In this document: positions 21,968-30,588 of the stretch, in pieces | How the letters are laid out: every line of letters starts with the position of its first letter | How positions within the stretch are numbered: the stretch's first letter is position 1 | NCBI RefSeq assembly: GCF_030863805.1 | Contig: NZ_CP132957.1 | Location: 3,534,001-3,598,000 of the forward strand | Source of the DNA: Kineothrix sp. MB12-C1 | GTDB taxonomy: Bacteria; Bacillota; Clostridia; Lachnospirales; Lachnospiraceae | Direction: 5' to 3' | Length of the DNA: 64,000 nucleotides | The notes under the pieces: generated by a model | What the model was told of the DNA's origin: nothing | Seen by the model: only the letters and a program-made list of their open reading frames with translations | Databases searched by the model: none | Translations under genes and position numbers: made by a program

Positions 21968-22373
21968 AGACTTTAAATATATTCTACAGGATACAGGATC
22001 CATCTATATAGGAGCACGCTATAGCTACGAGGAACTGATGCATCAGGAACTGCTCCCATTCAAATTGAAAACGATTTTAATGCAGTATATCTTAAAGGAA
22101 GCAGATGCATCGATTATTTTGGAGGATCATTTTACATCTATGACATCGGATAGTTTCGCATATGGTGTCTATAAGGAGTTAAAAGTGAAGATAAAGGTGA
22201 GTATGCCGGAGGAAAAAAAGAGCTTTACCGGAAAAATAAAATACCGTTATGTGGATAAAATATATCCTTTAGAGGGATTTGCACAGATAGATTCTAAGGA
22301 GAAGGCAGAAATGGGAATGATCGTAAGAGAAATCATATATTCCAAGATCGGCCTCCTGTCGTTTGCCGTATAA
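21951..22373 (+). CDS. Hypothetical protein, 140 residues
   Basis: No family recognised. Soluble, mixed charge, without signal peptide or cysteine motifs. It overlaps the end of the sigma-like gene by 17 bases and has an AAAGGACGAG site before the ATG, so it is probably translated with it. The M16 peptidase gene follows after 38 bases. The tight link suggests it works with the sigma-like protein, which is inference. Confidence 0.72.
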   Translation: MRMQNKDFKYILQDTGSIYIGARYSYEELMHQELLPFKLKTILMQYILKEADASIILEDHFTSMTSDSFAYGVYKELKVKIKVSMPEEKKSFTGKIKYRYVDKIYPLEGFAQIDSKEKAEMGMIVREIIYSKIGLLSFAV

Positions 22374-22411
22374 ATAAGAAAAAAATATAAAGTAAAGGAA
22401 GAGGATGCAGA

Positions 22412-25372
22412 ATGGAAAGTAAAGAAGCGTTGAAAACAAGTATAGAAGGTTTGAAAAATTATGAAGTAATAGAAGCCAGAAAGGTAAATGATTTAAATTC
22501 CGTCGGTATGATTCTGCGTCATAGGAAGACGGGAGCGAAAATCACACTTTTATCCAATGATGATGATAACAAAGTGTTTTACATTGGATTTCGCACCCCG
22601 CCCGCAGACAGCACCGGAGTGGCGCATATTATCGAGCATAGTGTTCTGTGCGGTTCGAAAAACTTCCCGGCAAAAGACCCCTTCGTAGAACTGGTAAAAG
22701 GGTCGCTTAATACCTTCTTAAATGCGATGACTTATCCTGATAAGACAGTGTATCCGGTAGCGAGTTGTAATGATAAGGATTTCCAGAATCTGATTCATGT
22801 GTATTTGGATGCAGTATTTTATCCGAATATTTACAAAGAAGAGAAGATATTCAGGCAGGAAGGCTGGCATTACGAACTTCAAAATGCAGAGGATGAGCTT
22901 ACTTTAAATGGTGTTGTTTATAATGAGATGAAAGGTGCATTTTCTTCTCCGGATGATGTGCTGGATAGAGAAGTATTGAATTCCCTTTTTCCGGATACGG
23001 CTTATGGCACGGAATCAGGCGGTGACCCGGATGTAATCCCGAGCCTTACTTATGAAGAGTTTCTTGATTTCCACAGAAGATATTATCATCCTTCCAATAG
23101 CTATATTTATTTATATGGCAATATGAATATGGCGGAAAAATTACAATTTATCGATGAACAATATCTTTCTTCTTTTGATGCCCTTTCTATTAATTCGGAG
23201 GTTGAGAAGCAGGAAGCTTTCGATGCCCCCAAGGAGATTTATAGGGAATATTCCATTATGGAAGGGGAGGCGGAGGAAGAGAATACCTACCTCACTTATA
23301 ATACAGCAATCGGGGATAATCTTGACCGTAAGCTTTATGTGGCTTTTCAGGTGCTCGACTATGCGCTATGTTCTGCACCGGGCGCCCCCCTTAAGCAAGC
23401 GCTGACGGATAAGGGAATTGGAAAAGAGATTTACAGCAGCTATGATAATGGTATTATGCAGCCTTATTTCTCCATTGTTTCGAAAAGTACGGATATTTCC
23501 AAAAAGGAAGAGTTCGTTCGCACGATAGAGGAAGTGCTTGCAAGACAGGCGGAAGAAGGAATCGATAAAAAGGCTCTGGCAGCCGGACTCAATTATTTTG
23601 AGTTCAAATATCGGGAATCCGATTTCGGTTCCTATCCGAAGGGCCTGATCCTCGGTCTGCAGGTACTCGATAGCTGGCTCTACGATGAAGGGAAACCATT
23701 TATTCATGTGGAAGCAAACGATACCTTTGCAGCACTGAAAAAAGATGCGGAAGGAAGATATTATGAAGAATTGATTAAAAAATATCTGTTAAGCAATTCT
23801 CATAAGAGTATCGTTGTACTTTCTCCGGCAAAAGGCTTAACGTCACAGAAGGATGCTGCATTGCATAAAGAATTGCAGGAATATAAGGCTACCTTAACCG
23901 AGGAAGAAATTGAAGCCATCGTTCGGGAAACGAAGGAGCTAGAGCTTTATCAAGAGGAAGCCAGCTCCAAAGAGGATTTGGAGAAGATTCCGCTTTTAAC
24001 GAGAGAGGATATGAAGAAAGAGGCGGAGAATTTCGTGAACGAAGAGCGTCATGTGGATCATACATTAGTCCTGTTCCACGATATTTTCACTAATGGTATT
24101 GGATATACGAGGTTTGTTTTTGATATTAGCACAGTACCCTCTGAACTCTTCCCATATATTGGTATCTTAAAGCAAGTGCTCGGTATGGTGGATACTGAGA
24201 GTTATGGATATGGGGATCTATACCATGAGACGAATATAAAGACAGGCGGCATCGATATGGTAGTGAACACCTATATGAATGCACTGAATATGGAGGAGTA
24301 TAAAGCAACTTTTGAAATTAAAGTAAAAGTATTATACGAGAATTTGAAGGAAGCCTTCCGTTTGGTGGAGGAAATTGCTCTTCATTCGAAATTTGAAGAT
24401 ACGAAACGTTTGTACGAAATTGTTGCTGAAATGAAGTCCAGGATGCAGGCTACTATGACATCTTCCGGTCATTCGCTGGCAGCGGTGAGAGCATTGTCCT
24501 ATATTTCTAAAACAGCAGCGATAGCCGAGCAGATAAGCGGTATTCCCCAATATCGCCTGTTAGAAAGACTGGAGGCCGATTTTGAAGGTGAGAAGGATGA
24601 TTTAGTAAAGAAACTGCAAAAGTTGACCACCTATATTTTCCGGCCGGAGAATCTTATGGTAGATTATACCGCATCCGAGAAGGAATACCCGGGTCTGGAA
24701 GATATGGTGAGGGAATTTAGAGATCATTTGTATACGTCACCTGTGGATATGCCGATATCCGGCGCGGTGAAATACGAGCCGGAGCTAAGAAAGAAGAATG
24801 AAGGATATCAGACTTCTTCTCAGATACAGTATGTATGCCGTGCCGGGAACTTTATTCACAAAGGGCTTCCGTATACCGGTTCCTTAAAGGTGCTTAAGGT
24901 AATGATGGGATATGATTACCTCTGGAATAGAGTTCGGGTTAAGGGTGGTGCTTATGGATGTATGTGTAACTTTGGCAAATCGGGGGACAGCTATTTCGTA
25001 TCCTACCGTGATCCCAATCTGGAGAAGACTATTGAGATATATGAGAAAGCGGCAGATTATCTGAGTGCTTTTGATGCTGATGAAAGAACCATTACACAGT
25101 TTATTATAGGAGCTATCAGCGACCTGGATGTGCCTATGACTCCGGCCACAAAGGGAGCTTATTCCTTAAGCGGATACATGACTAACTTATCGTTTGAAAA
25201 AGTGCAGCAGGAAAGAGATGAACTGCTCGCAACGACGGTTGAGACGATCAGAGAACTGGCAGGTCATGTTAGGGCATTTATGGAGGAAGATTGCCTCTGC
25301 GTCGTCGGCAATGAAGAGAAGATAAAAGAGAACGAAGCGATGTTCATGAGCATTGAGCCGCTTTTTCATTAA
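22412..25372 (+). CDS. M16C family zinc metallopeptidase (presequence-protease type)
   Basis: 986 residues, the usual size for the PreP/insulinase-like M16C branch that folds into two clam-shell halves and degrades unstructured peptides. The inverted zinc motif HxxEH is H72-I-I-E75-H76, with the distal ligand probably E172 in NEMKGAFSSP. The C-terminal half shows the R/Y pair region near RVRVKGGAYG. No signal peptide, so cytoplasmic. Its neighbours give no specific substrate. Confidence 0.93.
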   Translation: MESKEALKTSIEGLKNYEVIEARKVNDLNSVGMILRHRKTGAKITLLSNDDDNKVFYIGFRTPPADSTGVAHIIEHSVLCGSKNFPAKDPFVELVKGSLNTFLNAMTYPDKTVYPVASCNDKDFQNLIHVYLDAVFYPNIYKEEKIFRQEGWHYELQNAEDELTLNGVVYNEMKGAFSSPDDVLDREVLNSLFPDTAYGTESGGDPDVIPSLTYEEFLDFHRRYYHPSNSYIYLYGNMNMAEKLQFIDEQYLSSFDALSINSEVEKQEAFDAPKEIYREYSIMEGEAEEENTYLTYNTAIGDNLDRKLYVAFQVLDYALCSAPGAPLKQALTDKGIGKEIYSSYDNGIMQPYFSIVSKSTDISKKEEFVRTIEEVLARQAEEGIDKKALAAGLNYFEFKYRESDFGSYPKGLILGLQVLDSWLYDEGKPFIHVEANDTFAALKKDAEGRYYEELIKKYLLSNSHKSIVVLSPAKGLTSQKDAALHKELQEYKATLTEEEIEAIVRETKELELYQEEASSKEDLEKIPLLTREDMKKEAENFVNEERHVDHTLVLFHDIFTNGIGYTRFVFDISTVPSELFPYIGILKQVLGMVDTESYGYGDLYHETNIKTGGIDMVVNTYMNALNMEEYKATFEIKVKVLYENLKEAFRLVEEIALHSKFEDTKRLYEIVAEMKSRMQATMTSSGHSLAAVRALSYISKTAAIAEQISGIPQYRLLERLEADFEGEKDDLVKKLQKLTTYIFRPENLMVDYTASEKEYPGLEDMVREFRDHLYTSPVDMPISGAVKYEPELRKKNEGYQTSSQIQYVCRAGNFIHKGLPYTGSLKVLKVMMGYDYLWNRVRVKGGAYGCMCNFGKSGDSYFVSYRDPNLEKTIEIYEKAADYLSAFDADERTITQFIIGAISDLDVPMTPATKGAYSLSGYMTNLSFEKVQQERDELLATTVETIRELAGHVRAFMEEDCLCVVGNEEKIKENEAMFMSIEPLFH

Positions 25373-25400
25373 TAGGAAAACCCTTCTATTAATGAATCGT

Positions 25401-25420
25401 GGATGCGCAGCTACGCGCGC
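25401..25420. repeat. Dispersed 20-base repeat, copy 1
   Basis: GGATGCGCAGCTACGCGCGC at 25401-25420 is identical to 45029-45048. Both copies are intergenic. The GC-rich core contains GCGC arms that could form a small hairpin. It lies just upstream of the ribosome binding site of the DUF4349 lipoprotein gene. Confidence 0.8.
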
Positions 25421-25439
25421 CAAGCAAAGGAGGATGCGT

Positions 25440-26579
25440 ATGATAACCTTTAAAAAGAAAAAATGGAAACATAAGTTAGGGATGGCTCTCGTTGGAGTAG
25501 CTTTGCTCGGTTTTGCGGGCTGCGGGGGATCAAAGTCCATGACGGAAGGGGCGGTGGCACCTCAGGAGATGGCTTCGAGCTCTTATGGGGGTTATGCTTC
25601 GGATGATCTCTATATGCAGGGGCAGGAGAGCTACCAGGTGGAAGCGGAGGTAACGGCGGAAGAAGCGGGAACGGTAGAAGAGGCAGTAGTTCCATCAGGC
25701 CGCAAGCTGATTAAGACGGTAAATCTGGGTGTGGAGACCGAGGTCTTCGATGAACTGCTTCCCAAGGTGGAAAATAAGGTCACTGAGCTCGGCGGTTATG
25801 TGGAGAATCTTAATGTATATAACGGAAGCCTTAGATATGGACAAAATAGTAGAAGTGCAAGCCTTACGATTCGGATTCCGAAGGAAAAATTGGATAGTTT
25901 TGTGACGGCAGTTTCGGATATTTCCAATGTGATCAGCCGCTCGGAAAATGTTCAGGATATCACTCTGCAGTATGTGGATGTGGAGAGCCATAAAAAAGCC
26001 CTTGAAGTAGAACAGGAGCGATTGTTGGAATTGCTCGGAAGAGCTGAGACTATGGAAGATATTGTAGCCCTGGAAGCGAGACTTTCCGAAGTGCGTTATC
26101 AGCTTCAAAGTATGGAATCTCAGCTTCGTACCTATGATAATCAGATCGATTATTCCACAGTCTATTTAAATATTGAAGAGGTAGAGGTGCTGACACCGCC
26201 GCTTGCGGTATCTACATGGGAAAAAATATCTACGGGATTCATTAACTCTATAAGTAATGTGGGAAGCGGTATTAAGAATTTCTTCATCTACTTCATTATC
26301 TGGCTGCCCTATCTTATTGTTTGGGCGATTGTTATACTTCTGATTATTGTACTTATTCGATTTCTTATCAAGAAGACGAAGAAAAAGAATACATCTGTTA
26401 TACAAGGGAACAAAGGCAGACCGGGATACCAAGGCGGGCCGGTACATCAAGTCAGATCAGAATATCCGGGACACCAGGAACATCGGCAAGGATATAAAGG
26501 TGAAGATAAAAGAGAAATGAAAAAGGAAACGAATGGGGAAAGCAAGGAAACTAACAGCGAAAACAAAAGTGAGGAATAA
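25440..26579 (+). CDS. DUF4349-family lipoprotein
   Basis: 379 residues from the ATG at 25440, which has AAAGGAGG upstream; the longer frame from 25353 would start inside the peptidase gene. Signal peptide with lipobox FAGC (C28), then a DUF4349 domain containing a predicted coiled coil around the EVEQERLLELLGRAETMEDI stretch, one membrane helix near residues 285-310, and a basic, glycine- and glutamate-rich tail. The outside-facing domain is probably anchored twice. Function unknown. Confidence 0.85.
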   Translation: MITFKKKKWKHKLGMALVGVALLGFAGCGGSKSMTEGAVAPQEMASSSYGGYASDDLYMQGQESYQVEAEVTAEEAGTVEEAVVPSGRKLIKTVNLGVETEVFDELLPKVENKVTELGGYVENLNVYNGSLRYGQNSRSASLTIRIPKEKLDSFVTAVSDISNVISRSENVQDITLQYVDVESHKKALEVEQERLLELLGRAETMEDIVALEARLSEVRYQLQSMESQLRTYDNQIDYSTVYLNIEEVEVLTPPLAVSTWEKISTGFINSISNVGSGIKNFFIYFIIWLPYLIVWAIVILLIIVLIRFLIKKTKKKNTSVIQGNKGRPGYQGGPVHQVRSEYPGHQEHRQGYKGEDKREMKKETNGESKETNSENKSEE

Positions 26580-26582
26580 AAT

Positions 26583-27497
26583 GTGAATGAACATTATAAG
26601 TCAGGGTTTGTTACTTTAATAGGGCGGCCCAATGTAGGTAAATCAACTCTTATGAATCATCTGATTGGGCAGAAAATAGCAATTACAAGTAATAAACCCC
26701 AGACGACAAGGAATCGGATACAGACTGTCTATACTTCTGAGGAGGGGCAGATTGTCTTCGTGGATACGCCGGGAATTCATAAGGCCAAGAATAAGCTGGG
26801 CGATTATATGGTAAAAGTGGCGGAGCGAACTATGTCGGAGGTGGATGTGATTCTCTGGCTGGTAGAACCCACAGATTACATCGGAGCAGGAGAAAAGCAT
26901 ATTATCGAGCAGTTGCGAAACACATGCACGCCGGTTATTCTCGTTATCAATAAGACAGATACGGTAAAAAAACCTGAAATATTGACATTTATCGATGTTT
27001 ATAGGAAAGAGATGGAGTTTGCGGAAATCGTTCCGGTATCGGCATTAAAGGGAGACAATACGGATGCACTCATAAAATGCATTATGAAATACTTGCCCTA
27101 TGGACCGGCATTCTACGATGAGGATACGGTGACGGATCAGCCGGAGCGCCAGATTGTGGCTGAACTTATTAGGGAGAAGGCGCTTCGGAGTCTGGAAGAT
27201 GAGATTCCTCATGGAGTCGCAGTATCTATAGAAAGTATTAAATATCGTAAAAGCAAGAAGGAAACGATTGCCGATATTGAGGCAACTATCGTCTGTGAAA
27301 GGGATTCCCACAAAGGCATTATTATAGGAAAACAAGGTGCTATGCTTAAGAAAATAGGAAGCAAAGCGAGGCCGGAAATAGAAGATATGCTGGAGTGCAA
27401 AGTGAATCTGCAGCTTTGGGTCAAGGTGAAAAAGGATTGGCGCGATAGTGATTTCTTAATGAAAAATTTTGGTTACAATCCGAAAGAACCCGAATAG
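26583..27497 (+). CDS. era: GTPase Era
   Basis: 304 residues starting at a GTG (26583); the neighbouring ATG at 26581 is followed at once by a stop. GTPase motifs G1 GRPNVGKS (14-21), DTPG (61-64) and NKTD (123-126), and a C-terminal KH RNA-binding domain with GKQGAMLKKIG. Era binds the 3' end of 16S rRNA and assists 30S assembly. The gene precedes recO, a common order in Firmicutes. Confidence 0.97.
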   Translation: MNEHYKSGFVTLIGRPNVGKSTLMNHLIGQKIAITSNKPQTTRNRIQTVYTSEEGQIVFVDTPGIHKAKNKLGDYMVKVAERTMSEVDVILWLVEPTDYIGAGEKHIIEQLRNTCTPVILVINKTDTVKKPEILTFIDVYRKEMEFAEIVPVSALKGDNTDALIKCIMKYLPYGPAFYDEDTVTDQPERQIVAELIREKALRSLEDEIPHGVAVSIESIKYRKSKKETIADIEATIVCERDSHKGIIIGKQGAMLKKIGSKARPEIEDMLECKVNLQLWVKVKKDWRDSDFLMKNFGYNPKEPE

Positions 27498-27516
27498 GAA
27501 ATGAGAAAAAAGTAAA

Positions 27517-27580
27517 CCCTAATATCAATACCTGAGTATTACAAATGTATTACTCTTCAAGTATCGTACATTAGGGGGAG
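27517..27580 (+). promoter_or_regulatory. Nested inverted repeat covering the yqzL ribosome binding site
   Basis: CCCTAAT at 27517-27523 pairs with ATTAGGG at 27570-27576; inside it ATAC can pair with GTAT, and a central GAGTA/TACTC hairpin closes on an AAAT loop. The 3' outer arm overlaps the AGGGGGAG ribosome site of the gene at 27585, so folding would mask it. Function is inference. Confidence 0.5.
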
Positions 27581-27584
27581 CAAG

Positions 27585-27809
27585 ATGAAAGAACGAAATT
27601 ACTGGCAACAATTTATAAGTACAGGAAGAATTGAGGATTACTTAAGCTTTAAGAATGCACAGGAGAATACATCTGCTTTCAGGCAAAGCGGCCGGGAAAG
27701 AACAGGAAGTGAGCCGGATAAAAGCAGGGTCATGGGAGACAATCCATATGCAGGAATTCGTGAAACTAACAGGAATGGTTTTGAAGACGGTGCCTATCGG
27801 GGAATATGA
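27585..27809 (+). CDS. YqzL-like small protein upstream of recO
   Basis: 74 residues. The start (WQQFISTGRIEDYLSFK) resembles the short YqzL family, which in Bacillus also sits directly before recO. The rest is polar and looks disordered. A strong AGGGGGAG site lies five bases before the ATG. It overlaps the recO start by 62 bases in another frame. Function unknown. Confidence 0.7.
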   Translation: MKERNYWQQFISTGRIEDYLSFKNAQENTSAFRQSGRERTGSEPDKSRVMGDNPYAGIRETNRNGFEDGAYRGI

Positions 27810-28401
27810 TAGGCGCGTCGTTATTTTAACGAAAGAGAGAGGGAAGGTACCGGCATTTGCCAAAGGGGCGAGAAAGCCCAACAGCAGACTGGTAGCCGCT
27901 GCCGCTCCTTTTTCTTTTGGAGAATTCAAGATGTATGAAGGCCGCTCGTCTTATAATATTATGGAAGCTGATATATCCAATTATTTTGAATCCTTGCGGG
28001 AAGACTTTGAAGCGGCATGCTATGGAATGTATTTTCTGGAAGTGATGGATTATTATACGAGAGAAAATAACGATGAAAAGGAAATGCTGAAGCTACTGTA
28101 TCAGTCCCTTCGTGCACTGCAGCTTCCTTCTTTGCATAAGAATCTGGTCAGATATATCTTCGAGATAAAAGCCCTTATATTAAGCGGAGAATATCCGGGA
28201 ATTCCGGGAAAGGAAAACCTGAAGGAATCCACGGTATATACAATGAGTTACATAGAACATAGTTCGGTGGAGAAGCTGTATACTTTTACCGTGACCGAGG
28301 AGGTTTTAAAGGAACTTAGGAGCATTGCGGATAACTTTCGAAGAAAATATATGGATAAAGAGTTTAAAAGTCTGACAATACTTGCAGATATGAGTTTGTG
28401 A
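27748..28401 (+). CDS. recO: DNA repair protein RecO
   Basis: 218 residues from the ATG at 27748, chosen because GGGAG lies eight bases upstream and the first residues (KLTGMVLKTVPIGEYDR) match the usual RecO N-terminus; a frame from 27655 adds an unrelated extension. N-terminal OB fold, then the helical domain. RecO loads RecA with RecR and anneals single-stranded DNA. The four-cysteine zinc site found in some RecO proteins is absent. Confidence 0.92.
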   Translation: MQEFVKLTGMVLKTVPIGEYDRRVVILTKERGKVPAFAKGARKPNSRLVAAAAPFSFGEFKMYEGRSSYNIMEADISNYFESLREDFEAACYGMYFLEVMDYYTRENNDEKEMLKLLYQSLRALQLPSLHKNLVRYIFEIKALILSGEYPGIPGKENLKESTVYTMSYIEHSSVEKLYTFTVTEEVLKELRSIADNFRRKYMDKEFKSLTILADMSL

Positions 28402-28409
28402 AATAGTTG

Positions 28410-28438
28410 TTGAAAAACAAACTTAGGTCAGATATAAT
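28410..28438 (+). promoter_or_regulatory. Sigma-A promoter for the small lipoprotein gene
   Basis: TTGAAA at 28410-28415, a 17-base spacer and TATAAT at 28433-28438, about 40 bases before the ATG at 28480. May also drive glyQS downstream, since no terminator is visible between them. Confidence 0.72.
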
Positions 28439-28479
28439 ATTGTGAATGTAATGAATGGAAGAAAAGCCGGAGGGCGGGA

Positions 28480-29124
28480 ATGCGTAAACGTAAAATAGGA
28501 ATGATAGCAGGAGTACTTTTAAGCGGCTTGCTTTTAAGTGGATGTATAGGCAGTGATGCCGAAAGTAAGGCAGAAGCGGCGGAATCATCCCATACAATAA
28601 TTGAAGTTCAGAAAGATGGAAATATCATAGAGACAATTACGGAGGATTTTTCTGCTGATTATTATGAAGAAGAAGACTTAAGGAATATGATACTTTCAGA
28701 GGTAGCGGAATTCAACAGAGATGCCGAAGGAGATATATCGGTGGACAAATTGGAAGCGAAAAGCGGAACAATTACAGTGCGTATGAAATATCCGTCAGCG
28801 GATGCTTATACGCAGTATAATTCGACACCATTCGATAACAGAAGTCTTTTTTGCGGAACCGTAGCACAAGCTTATGATGCAGGGTATTCTCTGGATGTGG
28901 CGTTAAAGAAGGTAGGAGATGAAGAAGAGACCATTGGAAAGGAAGAGATTCTCGGTATGGGCGAGCGCCATATGCTCATCAGCGAAGTTCCTTTTCGGGT
29001 GAATACCTTTGATAAGATACTGTATGTCAGCGATAATGTAACGCTTCTTGGAAAAAGTCAGGCGGATATGATGGCGGACGAAAACGGTGAAAGTTTAGGA
29101 AAGTATTATATAATTTTCAAATAA
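28480..29124 (+). CDS. Small lipoprotein of unknown function
   Basis: 214 residues. Signal peptide with lipobox LLSGC (C22), then an acidic mature domain with no motif that I recognise. It has its own promoter and is followed after 37 bases by glyQS. Exported and lipid-anchored; role unknown. Confidence 0.8.
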   Translation: MRKRKIGMIAGVLLSGLLLSGCIGSDAESKAEAAESSHTIIEVQKDGNIIETITEDFSADYYEEEDLRNMILSEVAEFNRDAEGDISVDKLEAKSGTITVRMKYPSADAYTQYNSTPFDNRSLFCGTVAQAYDAGYSLDVALKKVGDEEETIGKEEILGMGERHMLISEVPFRVNTFDKILYVSDNVTLLGKSQADMMADENGESLGKYYIIFK

Positions 29125-29131
29125 AATATTC

Positions 29132-29147
29132 GTCCGCGAGAGCGGAC
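29132..29147 (+). other. Small GNRA hairpin before glyQS
   Basis: GTCCGC pairs with GCGGAC around a GAGA tetraloop just upstream of the AGGAGG site of glyQS. There is no T-run and no T-box sequence, so it is neither a terminator nor a tRNA sensor; it may stabilise the message. Confidence 0.45.
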
Positions 29148-29161
29148 AGGAGGGTGTAATC

Positions 29162-30550
29162 ATGGAAAAGACAATGGAAAAAATCGTAGCACTGGCCAAA
29201 GCGAGGGGATTTGTATATCCCGGATCTGAGATTTACGGCGGGCTTGCCAATACATGGGACTATGGTAACCTTGGTGTGGAATTGAAGAACAATGTAAAAA
29301 GAGCATGGTGGCAGAAATTCATTATGGAGAACCCCTATAACGTAGGTGTGGACTGTGCTATTTTGATGAATCCCCAGACATGGGTAGCTTCCGGTCACTT
29401 AGGCGGATTCTCAGATCCTCTCATGGACTGCAGAGAGTGCCATGAACGTTTCCGTGCGGACAAAATTGTTGAGGATTATGCGGCAGAACATGCTGTTGAA
29501 TTAGACGGTTCTGTAGATGGCTGGTCACAGGAGAAGATGAAGCAGTTTATCGAAGATAATAATATTCCCTGTCCTACTTGCGGTAAACATAATTTCACCG
29601 ATATCCGTCAATTTAACCTAATGTTCAAAACTTTTCAGGGTGTTACGGACGATGCGAAGAATACAGTATACTTAAGACCTGAGACCGCACAGGGTATTTT
29701 TGTTAACTTCAAGAATGTACAGAGAACTTCCAGAAAGAAGATTCCTTTCGGCATCGGACAGGTTGGAAAGTCCTTCCGTAATGAAATTACACCGGGTAAC
29801 TTCACCTTCCGTACAAGAGAGTTCGAACAGATGGAATTAGAATTCTTCTGTGAACCGGATACGGACTTAGAATGGTTCGCTTATTGGAAGCAGTTTTGTA
29901 TCGATTGGCTTCAGACTCTTGGCATCAAGGAAGAAGAGATGCGCGTCAGGGACCATGATAAAGAAGAGCTTTCCTTCTATTCGAAGGCAACAACAGATAT
30001 AGAATTCCTCTTCCCCTTCGGTTGGGGTGAATTATGGGGAATTGCCGATAGAACCGATTACGATTTAACACAGCACCAGAATGTATCCGGTCAGGATATG
30101 ACATATTTCGATGATCAGAAGAATATCAGATATGTTCCCTATGTAGTTGAACCTTCCCTCGGTGCCGATCGTGTCGTATTAGCTTTCCTTTGTGCAGCTT
30201 ACGATGAAGAAGAAATCGGAGAAGGAGATGTGCGTACTGTGCTTCATTTCCATCCGGCTCTTGCACCGGTGAAAATTGGCGTACTTCCGTTATCCAAGAA
30301 GTTAAACGAAGGTGCAGAGAAGATATTTGGAGAATTATCTAAGAAATATAACTGTGAATTCGATGATAGAGGAAATATTGGCAAGAGATACCGCAGACAG
30401 GATGAAATCGGAACGCCGTTTTGCATTACCTATGATTTCGATTCAGAGACCGATCAGTGCGTAACCGTGCGTTTTCGTGATTCCATGGAACAGGAACGCG
30501 TTGCAATTGCCGATTTAGATGCATATTTTGCGGATAAATTTACGTTTTAG
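29162..30550 (+). CDS. glyQS: Glycyl-tRNA synthetase, dimeric type
   Basis: 462 residues, the single-chain alpha2 class II enzyme rather than the bacterial alpha2beta2 form. Motif 2 region follows [13 protein letters not shown], with a CxxC zinc-like pair (CPTC) near residue 139, and a C-terminal anticodon-binding domain. It charges tRNA-Gly. Starts 15 bases after a short hairpin and directly precedes alaS. Confidence 0.97.
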   Translation: MEKTMEKIVALAKARGFVYPGSEIYGGLANTWDYGNLGVELKNNVKRAWWQKFIMENPYNVGVDCAILMNPQTWVASGHLGGFSDPLMDCRECHERFRADKIVEDYAAEHAVELDGSVDGWSQEKMKQFIEDNNIPCPTCGKHNFTDIRQFNLMFKTFQGVTDDAKNTVYLRPETAQGIFVNFKNVQRTSRKKIPFGIGQVGKSFRNEITPGNFTFRTREFEQMELEFFCEPDTDLEWFAYWKQFCIDWLQTLGIKEEEMRVRDHDKEELSFYSKATTDIEFLFPFGWGELWGIADRTDYDLTQHQNVSGQDMTYFDDQKNIRYVPYVVEPSLGADRVVLAFLCAAYDEEEIGEGDVRTVLHFHPALAPVKIGVLPLSKKLNEGAEKIFGELSKKYNCEFDDRGNIGKRYRRQDEIGTPFCITYDFDSETDQCVTVRFRDSMEQERVAIADLDAYFADKFTF

Positions 30551-30588
30551 TACGAAAGAGGTAGGAAGCTACATAACAGGAAAGGATA

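Noticed and set aside
29132-29147. T-box or attenuator upstream of glyQS
   Set aside because: Only a short GNRA hairpin is present; no T-box motif, specifier loop or terminator was seen.
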